Source: Microscilla marina ATCC 23134 (GTDB lineage Bacteria > Bacteroidota > Bacteroidia > Cytophagales > Microscillaceae). Taken from it: DNA of 64,000 bases. Of this stretch, positions 26,923 through 34,378 are shown piece after piece. The stretch is from positions 186,001 through 250,000 of the forward strand of contig NZ_AAWS01000002.1 of assembly GCF_000169175.1 (NCBI RefSeq), in the 5' to 3' direction. Position 1 is the stretch's first letter, and each line of letters starts with the position of its first letter. The translations under genes were made by a program, and so were the position numbers. The notes below the pieces were generated by a model. It saw only the letters and a program-made list of their open reading frames with translations, was not told where the DNA came from and did no database searches.

Positions 26923-27086
26923 TAAGGAATGGTGAGAAATTAAATTACCATTCTTGAGGTAGAGGTTTTGTTTTGAGACGAGGCTATTTTTTGCGCCCAT
27001 AGCAGCGCTACGGGCAAAAAAATAACGAAGTATCAAGGCAATAAATCACCTCTCAGAGTGTAAATTTATTTTTGAACAATTCCTAA
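26923..27086. repeat. MITE-like element, TAAGGAATGGT ends
   Basis: Imperfect terminal inverted repeats (TAAGGAATGGTGAGAAATTA versus, inverted, TTAGGAATTGTTCAAAAATA). The interior holds CATAGCAGCGCTACGG and AATAACGAAGTAT. Sister copy at 49938-50134. It ends 34 bp before the HisI start codon. The rest of the 26706-27120 gap shows only the hairpin at 26853. Confidence 0.65.
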
Positions 27087-27120
27087 TTACCAAGTAAAGA
27101 AACAAACTCAAAAAAATAAA

Positions 27121-27513
27121 ATGAAAAAGGTTTTGGAAGAAGGGCGAGACTTTACGCCACAATTTGAAAAGAGGGGGGGCTTGTTACCTGTAGTTGTACA
27201 GGAGCAAGCTTCTGGCAAGGTGTTGATGTTGGGGTATGCCAATGAAGCAGCTTTGCAAGAAACCTTAGATACTGGATATGCCACTTTTTGGAGCACCTCA
27301 CGTAATGAGCTCTGGACAAAAGGCAAAACTTCGGGCGACTACCTAAAAATAACCCATATATTGACTGATTGTGACCAGGATGCCTTGGTTTATCAGGTAA
27401 CAATGATGGGTGCAGGGGCTTGTCATACTAAAGATGAAAACAACCAGGCGCGTGTTTCTTGTTTTTACCGAAAGATGGCTTCTGGCAAAACTTTGGAGTT
27501 TATAGATAAATAA
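27121..27513 (+). CDS. hisI: Phosphoribosyl-AMP cyclohydrolase
   Basis: 130 residues, the length of the stand-alone HisI domain. It opens the purine ring of PR-AMP in the third step of histidine synthesis, as a zinc/magnesium enzyme in the cytosol. All key motifs are present: MLGYANEAAL near 37-46, TFWSTSRNELWTKGKTSG near 57-74, the metal site DCDQDAL near 87, GAGACHT near 100, and SCFYRKM near 115. HisI is often fused to HisE in Bacteroidota and sits in a his operon; here it is alone and unfused, with no other his gene in the window. A run of seven G lies near codon 18 (27173-27179). A repeat element ends 34 bp upstream. Confidence 0.94.
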   Translation: MKKVLEEGRDFTPQFEKRGGLLPVVVQEQASGKVLMLGYANEAALQETLDTGYATFWSTSRNELWTKGKTSGDYLKITHILTDCDQDALVYQVTMMGAGACHTKDENNQARVSCFYRKMASGKTLEFIDK

Positions 27514-27621
27514 AAGCACTAAAATGATTATATTGTTACCAAAAATGCCCAAAAAATAAGGTTAGTGATCTTTCATAAATAATTTGAGCCATTAAAGTGT
27601 ATCTATTGCCCTCATTCTTCT

Positions 27622-27672
27622 CAAAAAAAAAGCTTCATAGCTTTGGCTATGCACCGTTTTTTTTGAATCGTC
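27622..27672. repeat. Dispersed hairpin, CATAGC-GCTATG core
   Basis: A-run, CATAGC-tttg-GCTATG, then T8, flanked by TTCTCA / TGAGAA. Same design as 18912-18955. It lies in the 27514-27934 gap, which otherwise holds only the element at 27827. Confidence 0.6.
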
Positions 27673-27826
27673 TGAGAACAATATATTTTCTTGAATTGGC
27701 ACATCTTATTTTTTCCAGATCACTTATAGTATAGGGAGCGACAAATTTGCCAGTGTAACAATGGAGCCATGGCAACTCTTTTGAGGGTTTGCTGTGACCT
27801 TTTGTGGCATTTTGCGACTACCCTAT

Positions 27827-27913
27827 TAGCTTGTTTAAAATGTGTTATTTTCAATGTCAAAAGTAGAGACTGATTTATACATAAAACCTTTTGCTCACAT
27901 TGAACAAGTCTTA
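27827..27913. repeat. 87-bp inverted-repeat element upstream of CDF gene
   Basis: TTAGCTTGTTTAAAATGTG is inverted imperfectly at 27896-27913. It belongs to the AGCTTGTTTAAA family seen at 14266-14536, and ends 21 bp before the ATG at 27935. Confidence 0.6.
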
Positions 27914-27934
27914 AAATGAAGCCTGTAAAATATT

Positions 27935-28930
27935 ATGGATAAAACTATTGGAGAAAACACTGCCCACGGTCACCAGGCCAATGACCACACTCATGTACAC
28001 GAGCCACATCACACACATGACCATCATAGTTGCCAACATGACCACGCCAGTGGGCACTCTCATGTACACCCGGTAACCTCAAACTTAAAGGTAGCTTTCT
28101 TTCTCAATTTTTGCTTTACTATTATTGAGCTGATAGGTGGTGTACTTACCAACTCAATGGCCATTATGTCTGATGCCATTCACGACTTGGGCGATACTAT
28201 AGCCATTGGCTCTGCCTGGTTTATGGAGCGTTACTCAGAAAAAGGTTGCGATGATCGCTACAACTATGGTTACAAACGTTTTTCGCCTTTATCGGCGTTT
28301 ATTACTTCGGTGATATTGATTGTGGGGTCAGTTTTTATTTTTATCGAAACCATCCCCCGGCTCATTCACCCTGAGGCAGTCAATGCCAAAGGCATGTTGT
28401 TGTTGGCCATTTTGGGGGTCACCATGAACGGCTTGGCAGTGTTGCGGCTAAAGTCAGGCAACAACGACTCTATCAATCAAAAAGCAGTGATGTTGCACCT
28501 CATGGAAGATGCCTTGGGTTGGGTGGCAGTATTGGTAGGTAGCATAGTAATGTTGTTTGCCGATGTGCCCATTATCGACCCTATCTTATCGTTGTTGATT
28601 GCAGTATATATATTATATAATGCCTTTAAAAACCTGCGGGCTATTCTGAATGTGTTTCTACAGGCAGTGCCTCCTAAATTTGACCTGGAGACCACCAAAG
28701 AAAAGATTTTGAAAATACCCCATGTAATCGACCTGCACGACGTAAGGGTGTGGTCTATGGATGGCAGCGAGATGATTATGAGCCTACACCTGGTGGTAGA
28801 AGAAAACCTCAGCAGTGCCCAGTGTAAGGCGCTTAAGCACGAAGTAAAACACACTTGCCAGCACCTTCACATAGGACATGTTACTTTAGAGCTCGAAACC
28901 CTCTCGGAAGGGTGTAAGCTAGTAAAGTAG
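27935..28930 (+). CDS. Cation diffusion facilitator (Zn/Co/Cd efflux family)
   Basis: 331 residues. The N-terminal 45 residues are cytosolic and contain about 16 histidines (HEPHHTHDHHSCQHDH), a metal-binding tail. Six membrane segments follow (about 50-70, 80-98, 118-138, 150-165, 183-200, 203-222). Helix II carries MSDAIHDLGD, with the H-x-x-x-D metal site; helix V has the matching HLMEDALG. The C-terminal cytosolic domain (about 235-331) is the ferredoxin-like CDF dimerisation domain (VIDLHDVRVWSMDGSE, CQHLHIGHVTLELE). CDF proteins export divalent metals by proton antiport. The His-rich tail fits zinc. An 87-bp inverted-repeat element sits 21 bp upstream of the start, so regulation may depend on it. 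Confidence 0.95.
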   Translation: MDKTIGENTAHGHQANDHTHVHEPHHTHDHHSCQHDHASGHSHVHPVTSNLKVAFFLNFCFTIIELIGGVLTNSMAIMSDAIHDLGDTIAIGSAWFMERYSEKGCDDRYNYGYKRFSPLSAFITSVILIVGSVFIFIETIPRLIHPEAVNAKGMLLLAILGVTMNGLAVLRLKSGNNDSINQKAVMLHLMEDALGWVAVLVGSIVMLFADVPIIDPILSLLIAVYILYNAFKNLRAILNVFLQAVPPKFDLETTKEKILKIPHVIDLHDVRVWSMDGSEMIMSLHLVVEENLSSAQCKALKHEVKHTCQHLHIGHVTLELETLSEGCKLVK

Positions 28931-29146
28931 CCGGGCAAGCTCAGGAAAAACATCTTTGACTGGTTTTTCGTGGTATTTTTTAATACTGGTATATGCCAGC
29001 CCTGCCTCAAGATTGAGCAGTACATCTTTTTTGTTTTGGGGGTTAAGTTTTTTAATAGCTTTGACAAAAGTCTTTTCCCCTATTTTGTGTACCAGGGCTA
29101 CTATTATAGTGCCGTGCCCTAGTACCTTATCCTCTAAGTAAATGCA
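28919..29146 (-). pseudogene. Possible 5'-truncated gene remnant
   Basis: A 75-codon open frame on the minus strand with no ATG, GTG or TTG at a usable position reads like real protein (VLGHGTIIVALVHKIGEKTF, LNPQNKKDVLLNLEAGLAYT, ending KPVKDVFPELARLLY). Its stop overlaps the end of the CDF gene. A dispersed hairpin (29188-29228) lies just upstream, so an insertion or deletion there may have removed the original start. I do not recognise the family. Confidence 0.4.
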
Positions 29147-29187
29147 CTATTTATTTAGGATGAGATTTGTTCTCTGACGAACTTCAA

Positions 29188-29228
29188 AAATTGAGCATAG
29201 CCATAGCTACGCGATATTTTTTAAGTAA
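29188..29228. repeat. Dispersed hairpin (inverted copy of 18912-18955)
   Basis: CAAAAATTGAGCATAGCCAT followed by AGCTACGCGATATTTTT is the reverse complement, nearly base for base, of 18913-18950. Confidence 0.75.
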
Positions 29229-29260
29229 AGTCAGGGGGCAAACATCGCCGAAATAATGTA

Positions 29261-29518
29261 TCAGGTATTTAGAGGTTGAGGTACTAGCCCAGCCGAAGCA
29301 TCAAAGGTTTTGAAAGCAAGCCGTTTGATAGATTTTTGATCTTTGTTTACCGCCTGTTGCAACAATTTGCAGTAGGGAAAGTTTTCATCTTTGGCAAAAA
29401 CCATTGTTTCTTTCCAGATTGCAATACCCGCCACTTGGCTACAGTCACTTTTGACAGCAGCTTGGTTAAATAAGCATACAGATAATACAGTAGCAAAAAA
29501 GTGTTGTATCATTTTCAA
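29261..29518 (-). CDS. Small secreted protein, unknown function
   Basis: 85 residues. A signal peptide of about 20 residues (MIQHFFATVLSVCLFNQAAV) precedes a short mature part with two cysteines (SDCSQVAG, PYCKLL) that could form a disulfide, and a helix DQKSIKRLAFKTFDAS. It is the last gene of the run 30499-29261 on the minus strand, about 85 bp after the four-helix membrane protein. No family recognised; short length makes the call moderate. Confidence 0.55.
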   Translation of the reverse strand: MKMIQHFFATVLSVCLFNQAAVKSDCSQVAGIAIWKETMVFAKDENFPYCKLLQQAVNKDQKSIKRLAFKTFDASAGLVPQPLNT

Positions 29519-29603
29519 TTAATTTTAGGTGTTGCCTATACCTACGTACTGTAGCAAGAAACGGTAAAGGTGAGGTACTGTTTCATAAGCATTTCAGGGT
29601 TTG

Positions 29604-29999
29604 TCATACACCCAAAAACAACAACCCACTGATGAGCAACATCAACATCCACTGCCCCAACTTGAGGTAATTTTGAGCAAAAGAGCGGGAAATGGCCACC
29701 GTTACCAACCAAAACAAAGCATAGCCCAACGTATATATTGCCAGCAACTGTACCACAAAAGCTGGGTGAGGAATCCAATTTGTAAAATTAATCAAGGAAA
29801 GTAAAACCGTAAGCATCAGCAAATCAAACGAAATCCAGTGCCACCCACAGCGGGTCATTGTCCAGGTTTCTTGTTTTTTTAGCCAGTGGCTATCATTGCT
29901 TGCCGGGGTGATCAGGTGCAGCTCGCGGTCGCCCATAAATGTATGTACTCCAAAGGCGAGCCCACCCAAAATGTTTACGATGATTAAGTAAGTATTCAT
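29604..29999 (-). CDS. Four-helix integral membrane protein, unknown function
   Basis: 131 residues with four predicted membrane helices: 5-20 (IIVNILGGLAFGVHTF), 55-72 (WISFDLLMLTVLLSLINF), 82-103 and 113-130. A conserved-looking charged stretch MGDRELHLITP follows helix 1. The start codon overlaps the stop of the upstream gene (ATGA at 29996-29999), so it is co-translated with the secreted 167-residue protein. Small membrane proteins of this size are common in Bacteroidota with no assigned function. Confidence 0.75.
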   Translation of the reverse strand: MNTYLIIVNILGGLAFGVHTFMGDRELHLITPASNDSHWLKKQETWTMTRCGWHWISFDLLMLTVLLSLINFTNWIPHPAFVVQLLAIYTLGYALFWLVTVAISRSFAQNYLKLGQWMLMLLISGLLFLGV

Positions 30000-30499
30000 T
30001 TGGTCATTCTTTTATAAGTAGCAGATAGAAAAACTTTGAGCCAACGCCCATCTTTGTAAGTACCCACCTTGTAGGCGTAAGCATTGGGAGAAATTTTTTG
30101 CCAACTGTCCCGAAAGCTTTGCCCTTGGTAAGTATAGTCATAATAAAGAAAGTTGCCTTCTACAGTGCAAGTTCCTTGAGTAATGCCACCAAAGACATCA
30201 AACTCCCAGAAAACCACCTGTTTTTTGGTGGCATCCCACGCCCTGATTCCCTCATTGCGCAAGCCAAAAGCACCTGTTTTTGGATCAGTAGTGCCAAAGG
30301 TTTGCACCTTGACAATGCGCTTATTTAACCCCCAACTATATACTTGTATTTGTCTAAATTTTTTGCCGTTGCCCCAGTCGCCGTTCATTTCCCATTTGTC
30401 CTGGGTGAGGTGTTCGAAAAATGCCAGCTGTGGGGTAGCTTGGCTGTAGGCACCAGTTGCCCAGCTCCACAGCACTAAATAAACCATGAGGTGTTTCAT
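29996..30499 (-). CDS. Secreted protein, possibly lipocalin-like, unknown function
   Basis: 167 residues. The signal peptide ends in AYSQ (residues 1-20). The mature part alternates strands and Trp/Tyr residues: WEMNGDWGNGKKFRQIQVYS, FGLRNEGIRAWDATKKQVVF, FDVFGGITQGTCTVEGNFLY, YDYTYQGQSFRDSW. This pattern (a W-x-G start, then strands describing a modified state) is like DUF1579 or lipocalin-type beta barrels of secreted Bacteroidota proteins, but I cannot confirm the family. It is likely periplasmic and is co-translated with the four-helix membrane protein. Confidence 0.75.
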   Translation of the reverse strand: MKHLMVYLVLWSWATGAYSQATPQLAFFEHLTQDKWEMNGDWGNGKKFRQIQVYSWGLNKRIVKVQTFGTTDPKTGAFGLRNEGIRAWDATKKQVVFWEFDVFGGITQGTCTVEGNFLYYDYTYQGQSFRDSWQKISPNAYAYKVGTYKDGRWLKVFLSATYKRMTK

Positions 30500-30564
30500 A
30501 TCACTTTTGAGAATAAGTACTTGGCAAAAGTGATGAAAAGGAAAGGAGGAAAATTGTAAAAAAT

Positions 30565-31383
30565 TTACCTCAAGGGTAAATAATGAATATAATCGCCCTT
30601 TTCGCGGATAAACTTTTTAGGGCTAAACCCTGCAAACTTCTTAAATTCCTTGATAAAATGCGCCTGGTCATAATAGCCGCAATCATATCCCAAAGCAGTC
30701 AATTGCACACCCTGCCCTTGAGCTATGTGCGCTAAAGCAAGATTGAAACGGGTGATTTGCTGGTATTGTTTTGGGCGAAAACCCACGTATTTTTTGAATA
30801 GGGCGATCAAGTGTTTTTGCGAATAACCCAATTGTTGGTGGAAATTTTTGAAGGTATGTGTATCGTTGTTTTGGTGAATTTGCCCTAAAGTATAATTGAT
30901 TGCCTGGGGAGGCAAAAACTCAGCCTTGAAACGTGCCTGCAGCCACCTATAGACCAACTCAAACCGGGTTTCGCTGCTAGGGTTGGCAAGCAGTTGCTCC
31001 CTGAGCCGGGCAATGTGTTGCCCAAAGACTAAGTCAGCCTCGATGACCAAATCATTGAGCTCGGTTACCGGAAAGTGTAAAAAAGGATAGGCGCCCTGAG
31101 GCAGAAAACGAATAATGAGCATAGAAGTCCCTATGCCCGAATCGATAGAAATATAGCCAGAGTGCATGCCCGACAACCAAGCGTGTTTGTGGGTGCTAAT
31201 GGGGGTAAGTAAACGATTGTCGTATATGTGTTGGGCAACGCCATGAAGCTCTACAATAAGGTTGAGCGAGCCATCGGGCAAAAGCCGTTCTACTTGGTGG
31301 GTGGGGGAGTACTGGTCGTAGAAAAGCACCGATTCTACCAGTTGATTGAGTGGGTAGGGAGGCGTACGTAGATCGAACTGCAT
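30565..31383 (-). CDS. AraC-family transcriptional regulator
   Basis: 272 residues. The N-terminal half (1-150) is a beta-rich sensor domain (VERLLPDGSLNLIVELHGVA, WLSGMHSGYISIDSG) like that of AraC regulators in which a P-D-G-x-x-x-L/I-V motif is typical. The C-terminal 100 residues carry two helix-turn-helix motifs: FHQQLGYSQKHLIALFKKYV and LTALGYDCGYYDQAHFIKEF, followed by the signature FKKFAGFSPKKF. It binds DNA as a monomer or dimer; the inducer is unknown. It lies directly downstream of the HMA gene behind a long hairpin, so it is probably separately expressed. Confidence 0.92.
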   Translation of the reverse strand: MQFDLRTPPYPLNQLVESVLFYDQYSPTHQVERLLPDGSLNLIVELHGVAQHIYDNRLLTPISTHKHAWLSGMHSGYISIDSGIGTSMLIIRFLPQGAYPFLHFPVTELNDLVIEADLVFGQHIARLREQLLANPSSETRFELVYRWLQARFKAEFLPPQAINYTLGQIHQNNDTHTFKNFHQQLGYSQKHLIALFKKYVGFRPKQYQQITRFNLALAHIAQGQGVQLTALGYDCGYYDQAHFIKEFKKFAGFSPKKFIREKGDYIHYLPLR

Positions 31384-31400
31384 GAGGCAATAGTAAAAGA

Positions 31401-31482
31401 GGCTGTCTCAGTTTTAATACTTGGTAGGTTTCAAAAGTTTGCCAGGTATCAAGTATTTCAAATAGCATATAATGAGACAGCC
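31401..31482. terminator. Long hairpin between HMA and AraC genes
   Basis: GGCTGTCTCA (31401) and TGAGACAGCC (31473) are perfectly inverted; inner arms TACTTGGTA / TATCAAGTA add pairing. It is either a terminator of the HMA gene or a short TIR element; there is no strong U-tract. Confidence 0.5.
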
Positions 31483-31498
31483 CCTTAGTATAACTTAA

Positions 31499-31747
31499 TT
31501 ACTTATTAAACAACTTCTTAAACAAGCCTTTCTTGGCAGGCTTGGCCTCATAACCCGCCTTATAAATTAAATTCGACACCTCCTCAGTGGTCATATTATC
31601 CCCCGTTTGTACCGTCAAAGGGCGGTCAGCGTGTTGCAAGTCTACCTGAAACGAATCTATGCGTGCTTCCTGAGCAAATGCTCCCTGAATTTTTTCTTCG
31701 CAAGCAGCGCACTTAATATTGGTATGCTCAAATGTATGTGTTTTCAT
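31499..31747 (-). CDS. Heavy-metal-associated (HMA) domain protein
   Basis: 82 residues, a single ferredoxin-like HMA domain with the metal motif IKCAACEEKI (CxxC) at residues 12-16 and a second half (MTTEEVSNLIYKAGYEA) typical of copper chaperones. The C-terminus is a Lys/Phe-rich tail (KKGLFKKLFNK). It would bind Cu(I) or another soft metal in the cytosol and deliver it to an ATPase or a regulator. No P-type ATPase is in the window. The variant loop CAAC instead of the usual M-x-C-x-x-C leaves metal specificity open. Confidence 0.85.
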   Translation of the reverse strand: MKTHTFEHTNIKCAACEEKIQGAFAQEARIDSFQVDLQHADRPLTVQTGDNMTTEEVSNLIYKAGYEAKPAKKGLFKKLFNK

Positions 31748-31897
31748 ATTTGTCGATGGTTTTCATTGTATAAAACAACAGGGTTTTCTTATAAGTAAAG
31801 CGGAAAAAATAAGATGTGCCGTTTTATGGCTCAGGTTATTTTTGTAGGTTTACTAAAAGGCTCTTTAGGAGAATATACCCTAAAAAAAACATATTCC

Positions 31898-31932
31898 CGC
31901 CTCGGGTAGTGTCTCCACGCCCGATCGAAACC
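31898..31932 (+). repeat. TCTC-loop hairpin, third copy
   Basis: CGCC-TCGGGT-a-GTG, loop TCTC, CAC-GCCCGA, followed by TCGAAACC. The bulged base sits at the same place as in the copy at 19260. It lies in the 31748-32058 gap, which holds nothing else I can identify. Confidence 0.65.
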
Positions 31933-32058
31933 TCGTACTTTGCAAGCTTCAGAGAGGTTTCTCATTTTTTATAAGAAAGCCCTGTATAAAACAATACAAA
32001 TTTATAAATAAAAGCGTTCATTTGATAATCTTTTTGCCTGACAAGGCTTGCACATGTT

Positions 32059-32652
32059 TTACACCGAGATCGAAGTCGTCTGTTCTAGTTTGCCCTTGAG
32101 GTGCACCAAACAGTTGTCTAGTAGGTTGTATATTCGGTAAATACTGATATAAGGAGCCAATTGACTTTTTAACTCTGCTGCTTGTTCCCACTGACTATTA
32201 ATGATCATGTACACTTCCGTCTGGTGAGCCTCATAGTGTTTCAGTGCTTGACGCATTTGTTTTATATCCACTAGCTCAGGGTGTAGTATTTCTATAATTA
32301 ATACCTGACCAGGGGTAGACTTTTGGGTAGTAAGTACTACATACCGTTGTTTTTGCACACAACTTACCTGTAGTTGTACATGGTCAGGAAACTGGGCTTC
32401 AGCCATTAACCGTGAGATAGAGTTGAGCGCGTATTTTTTAGATATATTGTAGTTGATTTGACGCTTAAAAATAATACTAAGCACCAGCACACTGAGGAAC
32501 CCAGCCAGGGTAAGGTGACCATATATGCCCACCAATAGTGCAGAAAGGACTAAAATAAATATCACTGCTATTTGTCTTGAGCATAGGGGAGGATTGTCAA
32601 GGCATTGGTCTTTAGCCAACGACATCTCATTGAAATCTTTCATAATAAACAA
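32059..32652 (-). CDS. Membrane-anchored protein, unknown function
   Basis: 197 residues with one or two membrane segments at about 28-60 (VIFILVLSALLVGIYGHLTL and AGFLSVLVLSIIF) followed by a cytosolic alpha/beta domain (VQLQVSCVQKQRYVVLTTQK, PGQVLIIEILHPELVDIKQM, EVYMIINSQWEQAAELKSQL). The domain has the strand-helix feel of a nuclease- or NERD-like fold but no catalytic motif is evident. A second Met at 32643 is an equally good start. It lies downstream of a small secreted protein on the same strand, 116 bp apart. No function proposed. Confidence 0.7.
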   Translation of the reverse strand: MFIMKDFNEMSLAKDQCLDNPPLCSRQIAVIFILVLSALLVGIYGHLTLAGFLSVLVLSIIFKRQINYNISKKYALNSISRLMAEAQFPDHVQLQVSCVQKQRYVVLTTQKSTPGQVLIIEILHPELVDIKQMRQALKHYEAHQTEVYMIINSQWEQAAELKSQLAPYISIYRIYNLLDNCLVHLKGKLEQTTSISV

Positions 32653-32768
32653 AAATTAGCCTAAAGAACATGGTAAAAAATACAGCTGATGCAGGCATTG
32701 CTACCATTGGTTTAGTAGTTTTGCTACAACAGAGCGAAACATAACAACAATTTGTTCGCTATATAGTT

Positions 32769-33185
32769 TTAACCGATGCTTGTAGGAATTTTGAGTTTAT
32801 GAAAAAACACATACAAATGATGGAAACGTTTGGCCTTGAGGGTAAGAGAAGCGTGGTGTAGCCATTCGTAATAAGATACTTGAAATTTGTGGGTTTGGTG
32901 TGAAACGAGTGCTTTCTGGAGGTGACCAAGCAACCGACGGAGTTTAAGGTTTTCTATTTCACCTTCTTTCTCCTTTTCTTTTTTGTTTTCTTCTTCTTTT
33001 TCTGAGGTACTGGACTGTACCAATACTTGCAGAAATTTTTGCCAAAAATTAAGCTCTTTGGTGGGCGAGATGTGACATTCCGTAGAGTTACTGTTCGATG
33101 CTGCGTATACCCCCAATGGAAGCGAGCTACGCAAGATCAACAATGTCAGCGTAATGGATAGTATTTTATAAAACGGTTGTTTCAT
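32769..33185 (-). CDS. Small secreted basic protein, unknown function
   Basis: 138 residues. The signal peptide ends near VYAAS (residues 1-29). The mature part has a highly charged linker (KEEENKKEKEKEGEIENL, about 62-79) and a helical, His- and Lys-rich C-terminal half (HQTHKFQVSYYEWLHHASLT). No family recognised. An AGCTTGTTTAAAA sequence, the end motif of the inverted-repeat family, lies 15-30 bp upstream (33200-33216), but I do not see a second end. Confidence 0.6.
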   Translation of the reverse strand: MKQPFYKILSITLTLLILRSSLPLGVYAASNSNSTECHISPTKELNFWQKFLQVLVQSSTSEKEEENKKEKEKEGEIENLKLRRLLGHLQKALVSHQTHKFQVSYYEWLHHASLTLKAKRFHHLYVFFHKLKIPTSIG

Positions 33186-33540
33186 CTGTTCGCCAATGAA
33201 TTTTAAACAAGCTTTGAATCTATATTACTTCATCAAATACTTGAGTAGACTTTTACAAGTGTACTTTTTTTAATGCCTAATTGCAAATATTATTCTGTAA
33301 TTTAATCTAAGAAATGCTTTATTAAAATAAAATATTTGTATTTGCCGAGAAAACACAATGTTACATTTGCAAACGCAAGTGTAAGGTCTTAGGTTGACCT
33401 AACCAGAGAAAGGCGAAAAAAGGAGAATAAAAAAAGGCTGCACTTCAAACGAAAGAAATATAATCAATGATCATTCAGGATGGGATATAGAATGATTGTC
33501 AAAAATAATTGAAGTACAAGCCTTGGAGTTGTTAGTCAGT

Positions 33541-33604
33541 AGCTTCTACAGCCTCAAGCTTTTAGCAACAAGTCCTTAGATGCCGATGCATATCGGTGCT
33601 TCAA
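33541..33604 (+). repeat. Dispersed 65-bp repeat with CCGAT..ATCGG hairpin
   Basis: Plus-strand copy of the repeat at 15588-15655 (inverted there). It is the only structured item seen in the 33186-33722 gap besides the 33200 motif. Confidence 0.8.
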
Positions 33605-33722
33605 GTTTGAGGCTGTTCTGCAAGCATACTACCTACTTCATCATGTATTAATTTTTAAATATTTATAAAATCAGTAGGTAGAAGTGATTGATAAAATTTT
33701 AAATTGCCTGGGTAGTAAGGGC

Positions 33723-34118
33723 TTAAGCTACCAAACTGCGTTCTTTCAAAACAATTTCGAATGGCATATCAAAATCTTCTTTAAAATCTTCGCCAGACTC
33801 TATCATGTCCATGTCATCGGGCGAAGCAAACCAGTTGACCATCACATAGCCTTTGGCTGCTTTGTGGTAGCCATCCAATATTTTGAGTATTTCATAAAAT
33901 CGGCGCGAAGAGCTGGTATTGAAATAAGAAACCTTGAAGTTAAATAGAATGGTTTGGGAGTATTGTTGGGTGTATGCTTCAAGCCAACTGAGGATTGGCT
34001 CATAAAAATCCATAGAGTATTCACTGAAAGACTCTCCTGTAATTTCGAACAAACTGTTTTCTATATTAAAAGATACTTGAGGGGTGTAGTATTTTTCGGC
34101 AACAAATAAACTTTTCAT
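33723..34118 (-). CDS. SiaC-family regulatory phosphoprotein
   Basis: 131 residues, the clearest of three SiaC/DUF1987 proteins here. Layout: strand pair (PQVSFNIENSLFEITGES), a helix (FYEPILSWLEAYTQQYS), the strand with phosphosite loop (FNFKVSYFNTSSSRRFYEIL), a second helix, then VNWFASPDDMDMIESGEDFK and a C-terminal strand. In Pseudomonas the Thr/Ser in this NTSS loop is phosphorylated by SiaB and dephosphorylated by SiaA, and unphosphorylated SiaC activates the diguanylate cyclase SiaD. All expected loop residues are kept here, so this copy is probably an active switch. Partner genes are not adjacent. Confidence 0.9.
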   Translation of the reverse strand: MKSLFVAEKYYTPQVSFNIENSLFEITGESFSEYSMDFYEPILSWLEAYTQQYSQTILFNFKVSYFNTSSSRRFYEILKILDGYHKAAKGYVMVNWFASPDDMDMIESGEDFKEDFDMPFEIVLKERSLVA

Positions 34119-34378
34119 AACACGATGATTAAATGACTACTGACTATTTTATTTAGTGATTTGTAAGGTTTACAGGTAGTACATTTTACTATCGATATAT
34201 CTCCCCCCTCAAGTAACTTTTTTCCAAAAAAAATATTTTTTGCTCATACTTAAGCAAAATAGTATCAGTTTCATACAGGACACAACTGCCTTTATACGGG
34301 TAAATGATGTTTGCCAACGGTACACTATTAACTACTTTTTGGTGTGTTAAAAGTTTGAAAATCAGGTGATTGAATGGA

